A stretch of DNA of 64,000 nt from Glandiceps talaboti. Taxonomy: Eukaryota > Hemichordata > Enteropneusta > Spengelidae. The position numbers were made by a program, and so were the translations under genes. Below are positions 11,086-23,420 of the stretch, in pieces (position 1 is the first letter of the stretch; every line of letters starts with the position of its first letter). The DNA lies in contig NC_135566.1 of the NCBI RefSeq assembly GCF_964340395.1, positions 12,592,001 through 12,656,000 on the forward strand, in the 5' to 3' direction. The notes under the pieces were generated by a model. The model was not told where the DNA came from. It saw only the letters and a program-made list of their open reading frames with translations, and did not search any database.

Positions 11086-11439
11086 ACTGAATTTTACTGC
11101 AAAAAATACTTACAAAAAATGGTATTTGTCTTGACATAAAAAGGAAGGAATTAACACATTTATGATAATAGTGCAGATTGATATTATTTATTACTAAAAC
11201 AACAGTAACAGCAAATAAAGGGAATATTACCAGTGAGATTGATTACACCAAGACAATATTGTGTATGCTGCCATGATTACAATATGTTATAGTAATTGTG
11301 ACTGGTACAACCAGCTTTGTACATTTACATTGATTTTTAGCAAATGTACCATATACTGAAATTCAATATACACTTTCAGAAAAATCACCTAGATATTGGA
11401 ATAGATATTGGATTTTAAAAGGAAAATGTCCATGTACAA

Positions 11440-11620
11440 ATGTATGTATGTATGTATATATGTATGTGTGTATGTATGTATGTATGTATGTATGTATGTA
11501 TGTATGTATGTATGTATGTATGTATGTATGTATGTATGTATGTATGCATGCATGCATGCATGCATGTACGTACGTACGTACGTACGTACGTACGTACGTA
11601 TGTATGTATGTATGTACCGG
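11440..11620. repeat. (TATG)n tract with internal (GCAT)n and (GTAC)n
   Basis: TATG repeats that change to GCATGCAT at about 11545 and then GTACGTAC, before returning to TATG. The tract is the reverse complement type of the (ACAT)n tract 355 bp to its left. The GCAT and GTAC blocks are self-complementary. Confidence 0.95.
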
Positions 11621-11770
11621 TATGTATGGATACCATAGATTACTTAGCTTTGTAAAATAACTCTTGACATTCAAAACTGATGATTAAAATGGATTGAAAA
11701 CATTGTAGTTTCTGTTCACAGACTGTAAGACTACAACAAAAACCATGAAACCTGAAACACAACATCGTCT

Positions 11771-12165
11771 CGCTTGACAAAAATCCTGCCAGCATTGCTA
11801 TATTTTATCGTCTGGCCAGACAAATATCTCAGAGATGTTGCTAAATCTTATCGTCTGTCTGTTCGACAACAAATCTGATTAACATTTCCACATGTTATCG
11901 TCTGGCATGACAAGCATTGAATTACAATTGTTACATTTTAGTTAATTGACCGTCTCAAAAATATCAGACACCAATGTTAGTTTTAAATACCTCCATGTGT
12001 TGTCCTCACTGATAAGGATAGCTAACTGTCAGTGCAAAGAAAGTGTAACAATGTTGGTAAGATTTATGTTACACTGAGCCGATTAGAGAAGCAATGTTGG
12101 TAAGATTTTTGCCATGCCAGACGATAAAATGTAGCAATGTTAGTAAGATTTTTGTCCAACCAGCC
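11771..12165. mobile_element. Fold-back element (TTTTATCGTCTGGC family)
   Basis: Left-arm sequence TGACAAAAATCCTGCCAGCA, then ATTGCTATATTTTATCGTCTGGC, recurs as its reverse complement at about 12107-12155 (GCCAGACGATAAAATGTAGCAATG, then TTAGTAAGATTTTTGTCCAA). The unit itself repeats in degenerate form inside both arms (ATCTTATCGTCTG at about 11848; ATGTTGGTAAGATTT at 12050 and 12094). No protein is encoded. Confidence 0.65.
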
Positions 12166-12170
12166 AGTTG

Positions 12171-13540
12171 TAGTTACTTGATATTCATTGTAGAAGTACA
12201 ATATACGAGTTGAACACTAAGGTGGACATCGGAAGTGTTTGCTATTAGGCATAAATTTATTTCAGCCATGTCACTCATTTTGACTCTTCACTTGGTTGGT
12301 TTTTGCTGTGTCTTCTCAACACTCTGTCATCATCGTAATCCACAGCCTCTAAAAGAGTCTTTTACAGCACTGTCCAAGACATGCCATCAATTATTTCGCA
12401 GTGTAGCGGAAGAAATAACAGCTCTAGTTTGCGAGAATGCACTCTGTTAGATATTTGAATCTTACGGTATATTTTACTTCTTGTAACCAAAAAGTGGATT
12501 GTAATTTCTTACTGTGTTTTAAATGTACCTGCTGTGTCAGATATGATGTCAGTGGTGTCACCATGTGAGTAGAATTAATGAGGAAATCTCAGGAGAGATG
12601 TGTGACGTTAAAACCTCGTCAGTAGACAAGATCTGCCAATCATCGCCAATTTGTCTAAATTGCTTGAGTTGATGGTATGTGAACTTGTACTACTCCGGTA
12701 GTACTCTAATTTCCAGTTTTAATACAGAAGTGTAAGGGAAATGTTGGGATATCTAATTTCCAGTTTGAATACAGAAGCATAAGGGAAATGTTGGGAGTAT
12801 TGGGAGGGCATCACTGAAATAAACTAATAAGGAGAGAGTCTAGGCTATACATACACTGGCCAAAGTTGTAAGAGTTTGTTTTCTCTATTCGTAAACTAGT
12901 GCTAAAATTCCTAGTGGGTTTGACTACATAGAATTGGTTGTCAAATGTGGTGATTAACGTGAAATAGAGTTGAGAGGGGTAATTTATCCCACTCACTGTA
13001 TTTCACTTTTTATAATCATCACATTTGCCTTGAGTAAATTGAAGCAAAGCCAGCCCCATTGGGAAAGATTGACGTTTATGCACACATTGTATACAACAAT
13101 AAGAGATTTTACATCTCCTTGCAGATATAGTGAGATATGCAAATATGCCTCACAGTTGTCAAATATGTGATCGCGGTCAAGCTTTTGCTGTGGCCATGTG
13201 CGATGACATTGAGCACAATAGTGTTGCTAAGTGTTTGACACTTTCAGCTTGACCACCCTCACCTGGCTGATAAGGACGAAATGGCTCACGTGAGATCTCG
13301 TGAGATCTGGTGTGAGTGGAAAAATGGCTCATCCCGCTCATATTAACATTGAAAATAATATTTTGTGATAATAATTATTAGATGTGTTGTAAAAGATAAG
13401 GAAGTTTATATTTGTATAACTAAATGATATGATAGACTAAGGTTTGATTGTTGTGATTTTACTCATGAAATAGTTTAGACAGATATGTGTAAACATGTGT
13501 AAACTTAGAGAATATATTGTTCATGGTTCCTAGAATCAAT
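12171..13540. other. No firm feature; short open stretches of unknown status
   Basis: Contains an open stretch at 12262-12450 after TTTATTTCAG, starting MSLILTLHLVGFCCVFSTL and stopping at TGTTAG, and a second after CTCCTTGCAG at 13128 that reads HSCQICDRGQAFAVAM before a stop. Neither has a good donor or a recognisable family. A degenerate direct repeat (GTTTTAATACAGAAGTGTAAGGGAAATG) lies at 12714-12797. Confidence 0.3.
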
Positions 13541-13554
13541 AGGACAGTACAATA

Positions 13555-13875
13555 TAGTTACTTTGGAACGAATAATTGGAAACGAATGCAACGTTTTGAT
13601 CCATCTACTACAGACCTTGATCATGCAATGATTTTGTTATTCAGCATTAATGTTTCTCTCTGAACTCGTGGAATAATATGTCCATAAATTGATGGTAGTT
13701 GGTATCGTTGGTTCCTCTTCATGATGGGTCTTCTCTGTCTGATGTAGATGGCTTCCTTTACTAAATGGATTTTAACCAGTCCTGTTCTCTGGCTAGACCC
13801 TTGGTGTTATCCCTGGACACTTTGTGGCCAGTCTTGTTGCAGTGGTGCCCAACACCAAGTGGGTTTTATCCCATT
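13555..13875 (-). pseudogene. Penelope-like element remnant, GIY-YIG C-terminal region
   Basis: Minus-strand reading, with frame breaks and stops, gives HH-CNKTGHKVSRDNTKGLAREQ, then KEAIYIRQ-like and YGHIIPRVQRETLMLN-like parts. This follows the His-x-x-x-Thr-Gly-His-x-(I/V) ... Glu-Ala-x-x-Ile order seen at the C-terminus of Penelope-like polyproteins. The downstream GGTCTGTAGTAGATGGATCA, then AAACGTTGCATTC, also resembles the 3' part of such elements as I recall them. Only about 300 bp survive. Confidence 0.6.
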
Positions 13876-14499
13876 TTGTGTGTAAACTTGATGACAGATG
13901 ATGTGAAATATGTAACGCCCACACGTTTATAACAAGACACATCCTATCCTGTTAATTTAATGCTTGTCTTCTACTTGAATTAAATGTCAACATCTCAATC
14001 AACAGGTAGTATTTTCACAGTGTCCTGTCAAGTGATCTAATGTACAATGTACAGCTAATACAGGGACAATTGTTGTCTGTCGCTATAGTGATAATGACAT
14101 GATATTGATGCTGAAGTTTATTCCTAGACAGACTGAAAGCTTTCTTGGTGTCTTGCAGTCCACATGTGGAGTACAGACAATGACAAATCCAAGTACTATT
14201 AGTTATTATAATAGCGCTTTCATGATTTGGCGAACAACTTTGTTAAACCATTCAGCTAAATTTCTAGGCTGCTAAGTCCCAGTGTTGCCAGGACCAAACA
14301 TTACCCCAAATAAAAGGAACATGTATGAATAGTTTTGTCTTGGCTTTGGTGGGTCAATATTTTATCATAGAGGCAGGGGATATTGATGCACAATATTGGA
14401 TTAAGTTACAGGGTAATTTATACAAAATTGAATTCTCCTATATACATGTACAAATGTAGATGATACAACTGTGGATTAAATAGCATTGAGTTTATGTGT

Positions 14500-14905
14500 A
14501 TGAGTGAGCTAAGGAAAGACTTCATGGAAAGGTACTGCTGTGGCATGAATAGTGGTAACTTTGCTTGTATGAGCTAGCTAAGGAAAGACTTCATGCAAAG
14601 GTACAGCTGTGGCATGAATAGTGGTAACTTTGCTTGTATGAGTGAGCTAAGGAAAGACTTCATGCAAAGGTACAGCTGTGGCATGAATAGTGGTAACTTT
14701 GCTTGTATGAGTGAGCTAAGGAAAGACTTCATGGAAAGGTACAACTGTGGCATGAATAGCGGTAACTTTGCTTGTATGAGTGAGCTAAGGAAAGACTTCA
14801 TGCAAAGGTACAACTATGGCATGAATAGCGGTAACTTTGCTTGTATGACGTGGGCTAAGGAAAGACTTCATGCAAAGGTACAGCTGTGGCATGAATAGCG
14901 TTGAT
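14500..14905. repeat. 69-bp tandem repeat, about six copies
   Basis: The unit starts ATGAGTGAGCTAAGGAAAGA and continues to GGTAACTTTGCTTGT; copies start at 14500, 14569 and every 69 bp after. Divergence is low. The period is a multiple of three, so frames stay open on both strands, but no splice context or start suggests a gene. Confidence 0.93.
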
Positions 14906-16254
14906 TTTAAGTGTATGAGGTAAACACACCAAGATAACTATTACAAAACAATAGAGGATGTAGATTATGGTGATACACTTACAAGATTGTTTATTACCAG
15001 TTTGTTTACATCCTTGAAAGTTATTGACATCTCCTATTAAATTGTCTGTGTCTTCATTGTAAATGAACACTTACTCAACTTCTCCAGTATCAATACATTT
15101 ACAGTTGGGTGTTCTTTGCTCTGATCAATTACCGCTAATTATGTCTTGGCACAAAACTTACGTCTCATTCCCGATTGCCACCAACAGTTAAAGTCACCGC
15201 TATTTATTCAATTGTTGTAGTTATAACTCCTGAAACTGAAAAGAATTGAGTACAAGGGTGACGAGTAGAAGTACTACTGGTAGGACAAAACAACCGGCAT
15301 TGCAAAAATTATCCCTGCAGGCCATTCTTTGTTAATAATATACAATTGCAAATATCATGTTATACATTTTTATTATCAAAATGCAAATAAGCAGAAAGAT
15401 TAAATAAAATTTAGTGGTCATATTTTACTAATGTCATACTGCCTATATTGTCTTTACAAATACACATCCCTCTAGGGTATCTCACATGTTTCCATGACAA
15501 CCAATGAGTGGTATCAATAATGAGTAGTGTGCCTGAGGCAATCCTTAGCTGATAATTAGATCGATAATGTGTAGAACATGTTTGTATTGGATTAACATTT
15601 CTCTGAATGTAAGATATTGTAGATTGTAAGCATTCACCTAATATTTTCAAAATGAAGGGAATTTTTTTATTTCACTATTACTGTACTGCTTCATTTTGTC
15701 TTGTTTCAATTAATCTTTATGGTATCCTAAATGTAGTAAAGCGTAGTACTCGATTGTTTAGTACCCTCTGACCTATGACACCCTCTGACCCCACTAACAG
15801 GAATACAAGATACAAGGGAATGGAATAAATACACAGTTGTCAAGCTTCCTGTATGCAAATAAGTAACGATGGGTGGGAGAGGGGGCGAATATGGCTACTA
15901 GATGGGAGTACGATATCTTTTTAACTAGTTTTAAACATCCTCTAGAGAGATACAATATCTACTGGAGGGGTTAATACACCATCTGTTGATGGAGGTACAT
16001 TTGTAGTATGGTATCATACTAAAGGAAGGGAGTGATATATACACAGTAGCTTAACATGTAAATACCTAGGGCAATTTGCATATATTGAATATCTTGACAG
16101 ATGTACACTTAATTTACCTTTACTCAGATCATAACATTTTTCTTTACATTTTTACAAATGTACTGTTTGTGTACTGTGGAATATTTGGTCTTCACTGATT
16201 TCTGTTTTGAAAACACTTTTATCACATGTACCAGTACTATCAGATTAGTAATAC

Positions 16255-16800
16255 ATAGTAATATAATAATAATGATAATTCTTTATTGTGTCTTTATCCA
16301 AATCTGGACATCAGACCTATTCACAATAAAGAAGGAAAATAACCTTACAATAACAATACAGAGAAAAACAAGGAAAATACACCTTAGCAGGGTGTCAAAA
16401 ACGGCTTATGTTTAAAATATTTATGTACTAGTATTTGTTTTTTCAAGGCAGCTGACAGTGTACCGCTCTCTAAGTTTGAAGCATGTGTATGTGTATTTAG
16501 CCACTTCTTTAATTATATTCTCATTTTTACTGTTCATTATATTAAGGAATTTTTCTGAGTCTGTCAAATCTGGGGCCACATTTTAAAGTGTGCTAATACT
16601 GATTTCCTTTCGTCCGTGAACATTTTTACAGTTTAAGATAAAATATTGCTCATCTTCAAGTTCATCGGTTTGGCACATGGGGCATGTTCTACTGGCTATG
16701 TCTTGTTTATTGTGTCTACCTGTTTCTAGTTTTAGTATGTGTGAACTTATCCTTAGTTTTGTCAGAGCAGATCTATGGAGAGGATTTTTTATAATGCTGA
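16255..16800 (-). pseudogene. LINE C-terminal remnant (Cys/His region and 3' part)
   Basis: The minus strand reads NPLHRSALTKLRISSHILKL, then ETGRHNKQDIASRTCPMC, DELEDEQYFILNCKN and, after a frame break, DLTDSEKFLNIMN and EVAKYTHTCFKLR. The pattern R-S-x-L-x-K-x-R-x-S-S-H-x-L-x-(I/L)-E-T-G-R, C-x2-C, 'EDE-x-(H/Y)-F' is the typical end of a widespread group of invertebrate non-LTR elements. The reverse transcriptase itself is not present nearby. Confidence 0.75.
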
Positions 16801-16879
16801 AATATTTCTCACATGTAGTATCTTTTTTTATTTGTCTATACGTACAGAATTTATTTTTATGGTAATAACTAGTTCCTGT

Positions 16880-17035
16880 ATGATTTGATTTGATTTGATT
16901 TAATTTGATTTCAATTTATAAGATGATAATTGATACAAGTACATATTAAAATACAAGATATAAAAAATCGCCGAAGATTATAGCACATAACAGTATTAAA
17001 AAAAAAAATCACTTATTTCCAATGCGGCCTTTGCA
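16880..17035 (-). mobile_element. LINE 3' tail, (GATTT)n type
   Basis: GATTT repeats, then CAATTTATAAGATGATAATT, GATACAAGTACATATTAAAA and TACAAGATATAAAAAATC. A near-identical tail lies at 18012-18150, which marks both as independent insertions of one family. Confidence 0.65.
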
Positions 17036-17039
17036 CTCT

Positions 17040-18010
17040 ATTCTTGGGAGAACACCGTAATAGCCAATTAGCTGTTTCATCAAGTTCATGTCCAAATGTA
17101 ACTACATGTATATACATCAGCAGGAAATACATGTACATGTACTGGTAAGTCCAGAGACAATTGGAATTTTCGACCAGTTTCACACTTCAGTGGGGTTTTC
17201 AAGAAGTGTGACTCAAATTGCAAAGCTTACAAGAATTTTGAAAAATGAATGAATATTAAACATACACTGACATCAGGAAATATATTCCAGCTGTAATATT
17301 AGAGATATGGATTATGTTCATTTGGTGTTTATTATGTGTACTTTTTATCAATTGAATAATTTATCATATTATCATTTTCTCTTTGGCAATTACAATAATG
17401 ATGACTCCATTATATGTGAAAGGATTACAGAGACATTGTAAAGAATTGCCAGATTTGTTTGGATTATAAAGGTATCTAAAGTACACATATTGAAATTGAC
17501 AAATTAATCTATGATAATATTAACATGCTTCAGTAAATCTCTCATTGATGTGATTGAGTAGATATTAATGCAGTTGTTAGTCAAAAGAAATTTCATAGTG
17601 ACTGACACGATGTACTGTACAGTTGAATATCGTTAGTACAAACTCGCATATATAACAGAAACCTGATTACAATGAACACTTGATGAAAGTTCATGTACCA
17701 ATTTCATGCCATTGTTTGCTATGTAAATCACAATATATAGAATGAATATACTCACTATATAGTGAAACCCGTTTACAACGAACTGATTTTCCGTCAGAAA
17801 GCAATCGGTTTTGACATCTACAATGAACATTTTACTTTTATCGTAGGGCTACAAAAGGATGAAACTTTAATGACAACAAAAATACGACTCTTCACATGTC
17901 AACAGTGTAAATGGAGACATTAGGTTGTCAGGCAAAAGAAATTTCGTAGTGACTGACACTATGTACACTATGTACTTAACATAGATAATGTCAGTTTGTA
18001 TTAGATACAC
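17040..18010. other. No gene seen
   Basis: AT-rich unique-looking sequence. The phrase AAGAAATTTC(A/G)TAGTGACTGACAC occurs twice (about 17585 and 17937), flanked by related words on both sides, so this may be a degenerate duplication. Confidence 0.5.
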
Positions 18011-18011
18011 G

Positions 18012-18150
18012 ATGGTATATTTGAATTTGAATTTGAATTTATTAGGTAAAAATTTATACAAGTACATATTAAAATACAAGGTATAAAAAATCACAGAGTA
18101 TAACATATAAAAGTATTTAAAAAACACTTATTTTCTATGTGATCCTCGTA
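18012..18150 (-). mobile_element. LINE 3' tail, second copy ((GAATTT)n type)
   Basis: GAATTT repeats followed by ATACAAGTACATATTAAAAT, ACAAGGTATAAAAAATCAC and then CACTTATTT, aligning with 16890-17030 over about 120 bp in the same orientation. Confidence 0.65.
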
Positions 18151-18312
18151 GGGATAGTTAAAATGCTGTACTAAGATGACTAGTCCTGTGTTTTTGTAAG
18201 GAAGTTAGTAATTTGGTAAAATTTTCCACCCTTCATATTGTTATCACCTCAAAATTAATAAATGTATGCATAGCGATAAAATAATAAATTTGACTCAGTT
18301 TTCCCAACCTTT

Positions 18313-18383
18313 TAGTCTAGTTCCTGATTTAAACTAGGTTAATTTTCACATAACTATGAACACGGTCATCAGAAACTAGACTA
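18313..18383. mobile_element. Short palindromic element (TAGTCTAGTTCCTG family)
   Basis: TAGTCTAGTTCCTGATTTAA at the left is answered by ATCAGAAACTAGACTA at the right, about 71 bp in all, so the whole element can fold on itself. The same terminal word is found at 24683, 39672 and 47437. Confidence 0.6.
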
Positions 18384-21180
18384 CCAACTGTTTTACTTAT
18401 AATTTTTAGTGAAAAAATGTAGACACAATTCTTTTTTCAGCAAAATGAAAAAAAAGTGAATTTGTGTAATCTGTGTAGTGCCGGTATGTCTGTCCAGATT
18501 TGTTTATGAATCTGAAATTTTTTGCTGTATTTTGAGGAGTATGACCTTAACTTTACTATAAACATGTATTTCCCAGTACCAAAGTCTTTATTTTAGTGAA
18601 AGCATTGATGACATACACTTGTATTTCATGTTTGGAATAATCATGTATGTAGTGTGTCAGGTACAAATGACATGTTTTTACGTTTTACGTATTCTCCACT
18701 GGTAATGTATTTCCCCTCAAGATATCTTCTAAAGTAACACTGATGATGGTTGGAAATAAATACTGGTCCCCGGAGAATATTTGTACCTAATAGTACGAAT
18801 ACTGCAATCAGCACTGAACTGCTCTCTGTGGTAAAGTGGACACCCTGTATTTCTGTATTTCTACTTCAGCCAGGGGTTACAGCAGTCATCTGTTGCATAT
18901 GTACATGTATTACATGTAAGCCAAAAAAAGAAGAATTTTTTTGGTCAGCATGCACATCACTACCCCCGCATCAATCTTTATTTTCCAACTCATGTAGTCT
19001 GCAGATCCTGGGGTTGGGGATGGGAAAACCACAAAAATAACCCTCCCTACTTCAGTGAAGACAACTGCAGAGCCAATCAATTGAATCATGACCAAGCAAA
19101 TGACATCTACCCCACATACACAGATATTCTAAAGTACTAAATAAAAAGAACTGTAACTATCATAAATAGTTGATTGAGCAACAGGTTTGTTGAGAATTAC
19201 AAAAAAAAATGTTTTTTGTTGTTGTCCTTATAGCCGACAGTCAAGTCATGTTGGGAGTTTAACTATCATTTCCCTTCTCGCCTAGCATTTACTAAATGGT
19301 TGTATATATTCGAACCTGAGTTTAAACACCAATGTTCATGAAAATGTTTAATACATGTTGACATGTTATTGCTCCACTCTCCTCTTTGGTTCTAATTACA
19401 TGTACATCATACATGGTGATGCTGTCAATCTCACAGCAGGCAAATTAAAAAAACCTAATAAGAAGTATTTGTGCCGTCTTTTTAGCTGAAGCTTGACGAT
19501 AGTCAAAATTGGCATACGACTGAAGACACTGGAAAACAATGATGTGTGATTTTTTTTTTATAAAACTAAAAGATGTTCTGTGGATTGAAAATATACAGTG
19601 TTGAAGTTAACAGTCCTTATTCTTTTTTTATCTACGGTAGTCTGGTAATAATAGGAAAATGATCATATAAATTTTTGTTAAAACTGGAAGATTTTCTGTG
19701 TATTGGAAAAATGTGGTTTCAGTTTCTCCATTGAAGTGGACACCTCTTGTCATATGCTTTCCAGAAAGGTGTTAAACGTTAAATCATCTTGTATGCTGTT
19801 CGAGAGAAAATGGTGATGTAAGTTTTGATAAAAACTGTATGATGTCTGATACAACTGTGACTACACTGCTGTTATCCTGATGAAAGTAAGATAAAGTACA
19901 TGTACATGAGTTGAATTTGACTTGAAAGTTGTCTTTCAAATATTGTATTTACGCATATTGTAAAAATGATGCAATACACAGCCTGATAATTTAGTTTAAT
20001 GAATACTGAAATATCCCAGCTCATTTCCATTATTAAAGGGACTGTTTAAATTTATGAAAAATTTTGGTTGATATTTGCGTCATCTTTGAATAATTCATAC
20101 ATGTATATATATACTGTCAACTACATCACAAAATATGTCTAGCTACAGTTATCATTTAATAAATTTATAATAAAAATGACATTATAATGACATAATTTTT
20201 TAGTTACCAATAAATTTGAAAACACCATACTCTAATATAATCAATTGTAAAAAGTATTGCGATATGTTTGCGTAAATGATCATTTCACGATGCATAAAAA
20301 AAAGAGGAAGGAAAATATGTTTTTCCACATATTCTTCCATGAAAAAAACAAAATCATAAATGTGTCATTTAACGACCAGTTCCCTTTTTAAAAAAAGCTA
20401 ATTTTCTCACGTAGCGAATAACGAATACATGTTGAGTGAAAAGCAGTTCCCTTTTTTAAGATGCCTAGAAATCCATACATTTTAGTTTATCCTTCCTTGT
20501 ACATAGCCACTTACATGTACTGGTCAAAGGTGTCTTGAGTTATTTAACGTGAACATTGCTTGCTTTCATTACTAGTACTTGTTATGTTTTGAAAGTATTA
20601 AACACAGACTTCTAAAAGTTGTTGTGTCTAGAGATTTATCACAAAACACCAGCTGGTACAGGCTGTTGCATAGAGAAGAGTACTGATTACATTTCAATAT
20701 ATTATCTGTTATAATTATTCAAAAATTTATGTAAATGTAGATTTGCATATGCAAATTTATTGTGAATTTCACAGTATTACTGTTTAACCCTGCATATTGT
20801 TGTTTATAAATGTTACATTTGGTTATTTTATCAGAAATTATATTTTTTGGAATAGTGTACATTAACAATGTTAAGCCTTTTGTGATAATACTAAGCTGAA
20901 TAAATAACTATAAATTATTTTTCAAATAATATAATTTAGCAAAATACTGTTAAAATGCACTATTATCAAATAACTAAACTACCGACAACTTTCAAAAAAG
21001 AAAGTTCGCTGCCTCTCTGATTAAATTTGAAACCAGTATAAAATCCCACAAAAATCATAGGGATTTTTTCTCTTCAAAACAGCTTGTTATGCAAATTAGC
21101 TAATAACATATGCAAATATTATTCCTGTCCCATCATTATAAACACAACTGTGAATACATTAAAAAGGTTTTATTCTTGTG
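18384..21180. other. No gene seen; degenerate repeats
   Basis: AT-rich, no plausible exon chain. Degenerate repeats around 19480-19870 share 'AAACT(G/A)(A/G)AAGAT(G/T)TTCTGTG' and 'GAAGTGGACACC'. A TTCCCTTTTTAA word recurs at 20383 and 20447. Confidence 0.4.
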
Positions 21181-21187
21181 AATATAT

Positions 21188-21335
21188 CTGTGAGAACCTA
21201 ATCACTTCTGTGAGAATGTGAGAACTTAGTCAATTATGTGAGAACTTAGTCTATTCTGTGAGAACTTAGTCAAGTCTGTGAGCACTTAGTCAATTATGTG
21301 AGAACCTAGTCAATTCTGTGAGAACTTAGTCAATA
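21188..21335. repeat. 20-bp tandem repeat, about seven copies
   Basis: The unit is CTGTGAGAACTTAGTCAATT, with C/T and A/T variants. Successive copies run from 21188 to 21335. Confidence 0.9.
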
Positions 21336-21699
21336 TGTTAATATACTTTTACTAATTTGGAGTTTTTATTTCCTCAAAGTAATGAATCATGTCCCACTTA
21401 ATCGCATGAATTGAGATGGAATTGTCTTCCTTTTCAAGGTTTTGGTGATTATGTGTTAAATTGAATTACAGACAGTCTTTCCCTGTCATTATACAATTAC
21501 ATGAAGTGGTTTTGGTCATATCAATCGTGTAGTAATCCAATAGTGCTGAAAACATGTATTCATCAAATTTTCTCCTGGGCAGTAGACACCCTTGCAGTTC
21601 TGAATGTATTAGTGTTATGCACCAGTGAGTTGAACATTTGCACATAATTATATTACCTCTGGCATACATAGCTATAGACTGAAATGCAATACATACATT

Positions 21700-21700
21700 G

Positions 21701-21747
<47 letters not shown>
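21700..21747. repeat. (TA)n microsatellite
   Basis: About 45 bp of TATA repeat preceded by ATGTATGTA. Confidence 0.95.
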
Positions 21748-21749
<2 letters not shown>

Positions 21750-22259
21750 TTCTGAAATACATACTGCCTCGGTGCATCATAAAAATAACGAACATTCAAT
21801 TTTTCGGTTAACACTGTAACTTCTGCCTCATGCTTCACATGCATTATTAGTATAGACCTGCATGACAATAAGTCAAACGTCTTTTTCTATTTTGACCGTA
21901 TAGCATGAGGTAAAATGCTATTTCAAATTCAGGTGACTAGAATTTGAACTGCCTACAAGTACATGTAATTGTGGCATTAATTTGACTTGCCAGAGTACAA
22001 ACGGTTCGTGATATGGATTTGAAATGAGAAAAAGCTACAAGCTATTGTGGTACATATGACTTACTGTTCCAAAACCTGACAATAAATATTCAAGTCTGCT
22101 TTCACAAATAGATTCTCCAAGGGCTTACAATGATTAGGCCTAAATCTAGTACAGAACTTTATGTGTATGTAGTATTCAATAGTTGTGAGAGTCAGTTTAT
22201 AAAATACAGTGTAGATGTTAACAGTTGATGGATGCAGTGAACATACATGTAGAAATGTA

Positions 22260-22634
22260 TTACAACTGCCGATATTAGACCATGGACGAATGGAACCTAG
22301 CTGTTACAAACTGGGAAAGTAAACATCTGATTTTGATACTTGGTACAGCATGTTGGAAGTACAGAGACTTGTATTACATTCCATTATTTGATAAGAACAG
22401 TTTTATGGCCACTTTACATAATAGTTCATGGTCACAAACAAATTTCCACTTCCCCTGGTATTTCATCATCATCATGCACATAGAGGCCATAAAACTGTTC
22501 TTATCAAACCATGGTGTGTAATACAAGTCTCTGTACTCCCAACATGCTGAGCCAAGTGTGATTAAACCAATTCGTTTGTTTATCTGTGTTTGTAACAGGT
22601 TCCATTTGTCCATGGTCTGATGGCGGCAGTTGTA
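22260..22634. mobile_element. Long fold-back element, TACAACTGCCG family, copy 1
   Basis: The left arm begins TACAACTGCCGATATTAGAC and the right arm ends CATGGTCTGATGGCGGCAGT. The arms pair over roughly 160 bp each (also CAGAGACTTGTATTACA with its complement, and GATAAGAACAGTTTTATGGC with its complement), leaving a loop of about 55 bp. A second copy lies at 34431-34826. No open frame of note, so it is non-autonomous. Confidence 0.85.
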
Positions 22635-23420
22635 TTTGGTTAACCAGACATACATGTAAACCATATAAATGCTTGTAGCTAGCTGTGTGTCTTCAGATGA
22701 TTCTCTGACAATATCAAGCAAATAATTATACTACTTTATTGCCAGAAGGTATAAGAAAATAATACTATATTTGTAACAAACTTTGCATGCATCATCATGT
22801 ACCATACTTTCATATCAATTGTGATAATCAGATAGATGCAAGAATGAATGTTCTCTCTCTTTTCATGCATAGTACTAGTAGTTACAAATGAAAATTGCTA
22901 GTCACAGTCTCAGTCAAAGAAAGGAAATGTTTGAAAGTGAATCCTGACAAAAAAAAACGATAGTAAATGACGGCATAATCATTATAAACAGTATGGTTTT
23001 TATCACTGTGGCAATTAGGCCAATATACACACTGTTCCTTTGTGCAAGTAATTGAAGAATGTTTTGTGGTTACTCTAAATATTCACTACCATATCACTCA
23101 GTAAGGTCTAGTCTCTGCAATTAAGGATCAAAAGTCAGTCATCTCTAATCCTTTAAGAGATGTTTTTCCAGTTCAGCTGTTGATCCATGGGAAGCAAATG
23201 ATAACAGCATTGAACATTTGTGTGATGATTCACAGTCACTATAATGATGTGATATAGAGACTGGGGATAAAATACCCGTACATATGGTTCATTACTTAAT
23301 TTCCTTCTTATACTGTGACTTGTACAATGGTTTTAATATAACTCTCAGGGTTTTAAGTCAACTATTAGCTCAAGCTGCAATAATTGTAGCCATGATTTTG
23401 TTTGCAATGATTGTTAATTT

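Noticed and set aside
12262-12450. Open frame MSLILTLHLVGFCCVF... with a hydrophobic start after a TTTCAG
   Set aside because: Looks signal-peptide-like, but there is no donor, promoter or recognisable domain and the frame ends after 62 codons; left as unknown.
13128-13260. Exon-like stretch reading HSCQICDRGQAFAVAM
   Set aside because: Good acceptor but it runs into a stop without a donor, and no upstream exon fits its phase.
14574-14898. Repetitive open frames of the 69-bp array (FMQRYSCGMNSGNFACMSEL)
   Set aside because: Period is a multiple of three; no splice sites, start context or flanking exons.
23171-23245. Exon-like stretch SAVDPWEANDNSIEHLCDD after TTTTTCCAG
   Set aside because: Only 23 codons to a stop, no family, no partner exon; chance cannot be excluded.
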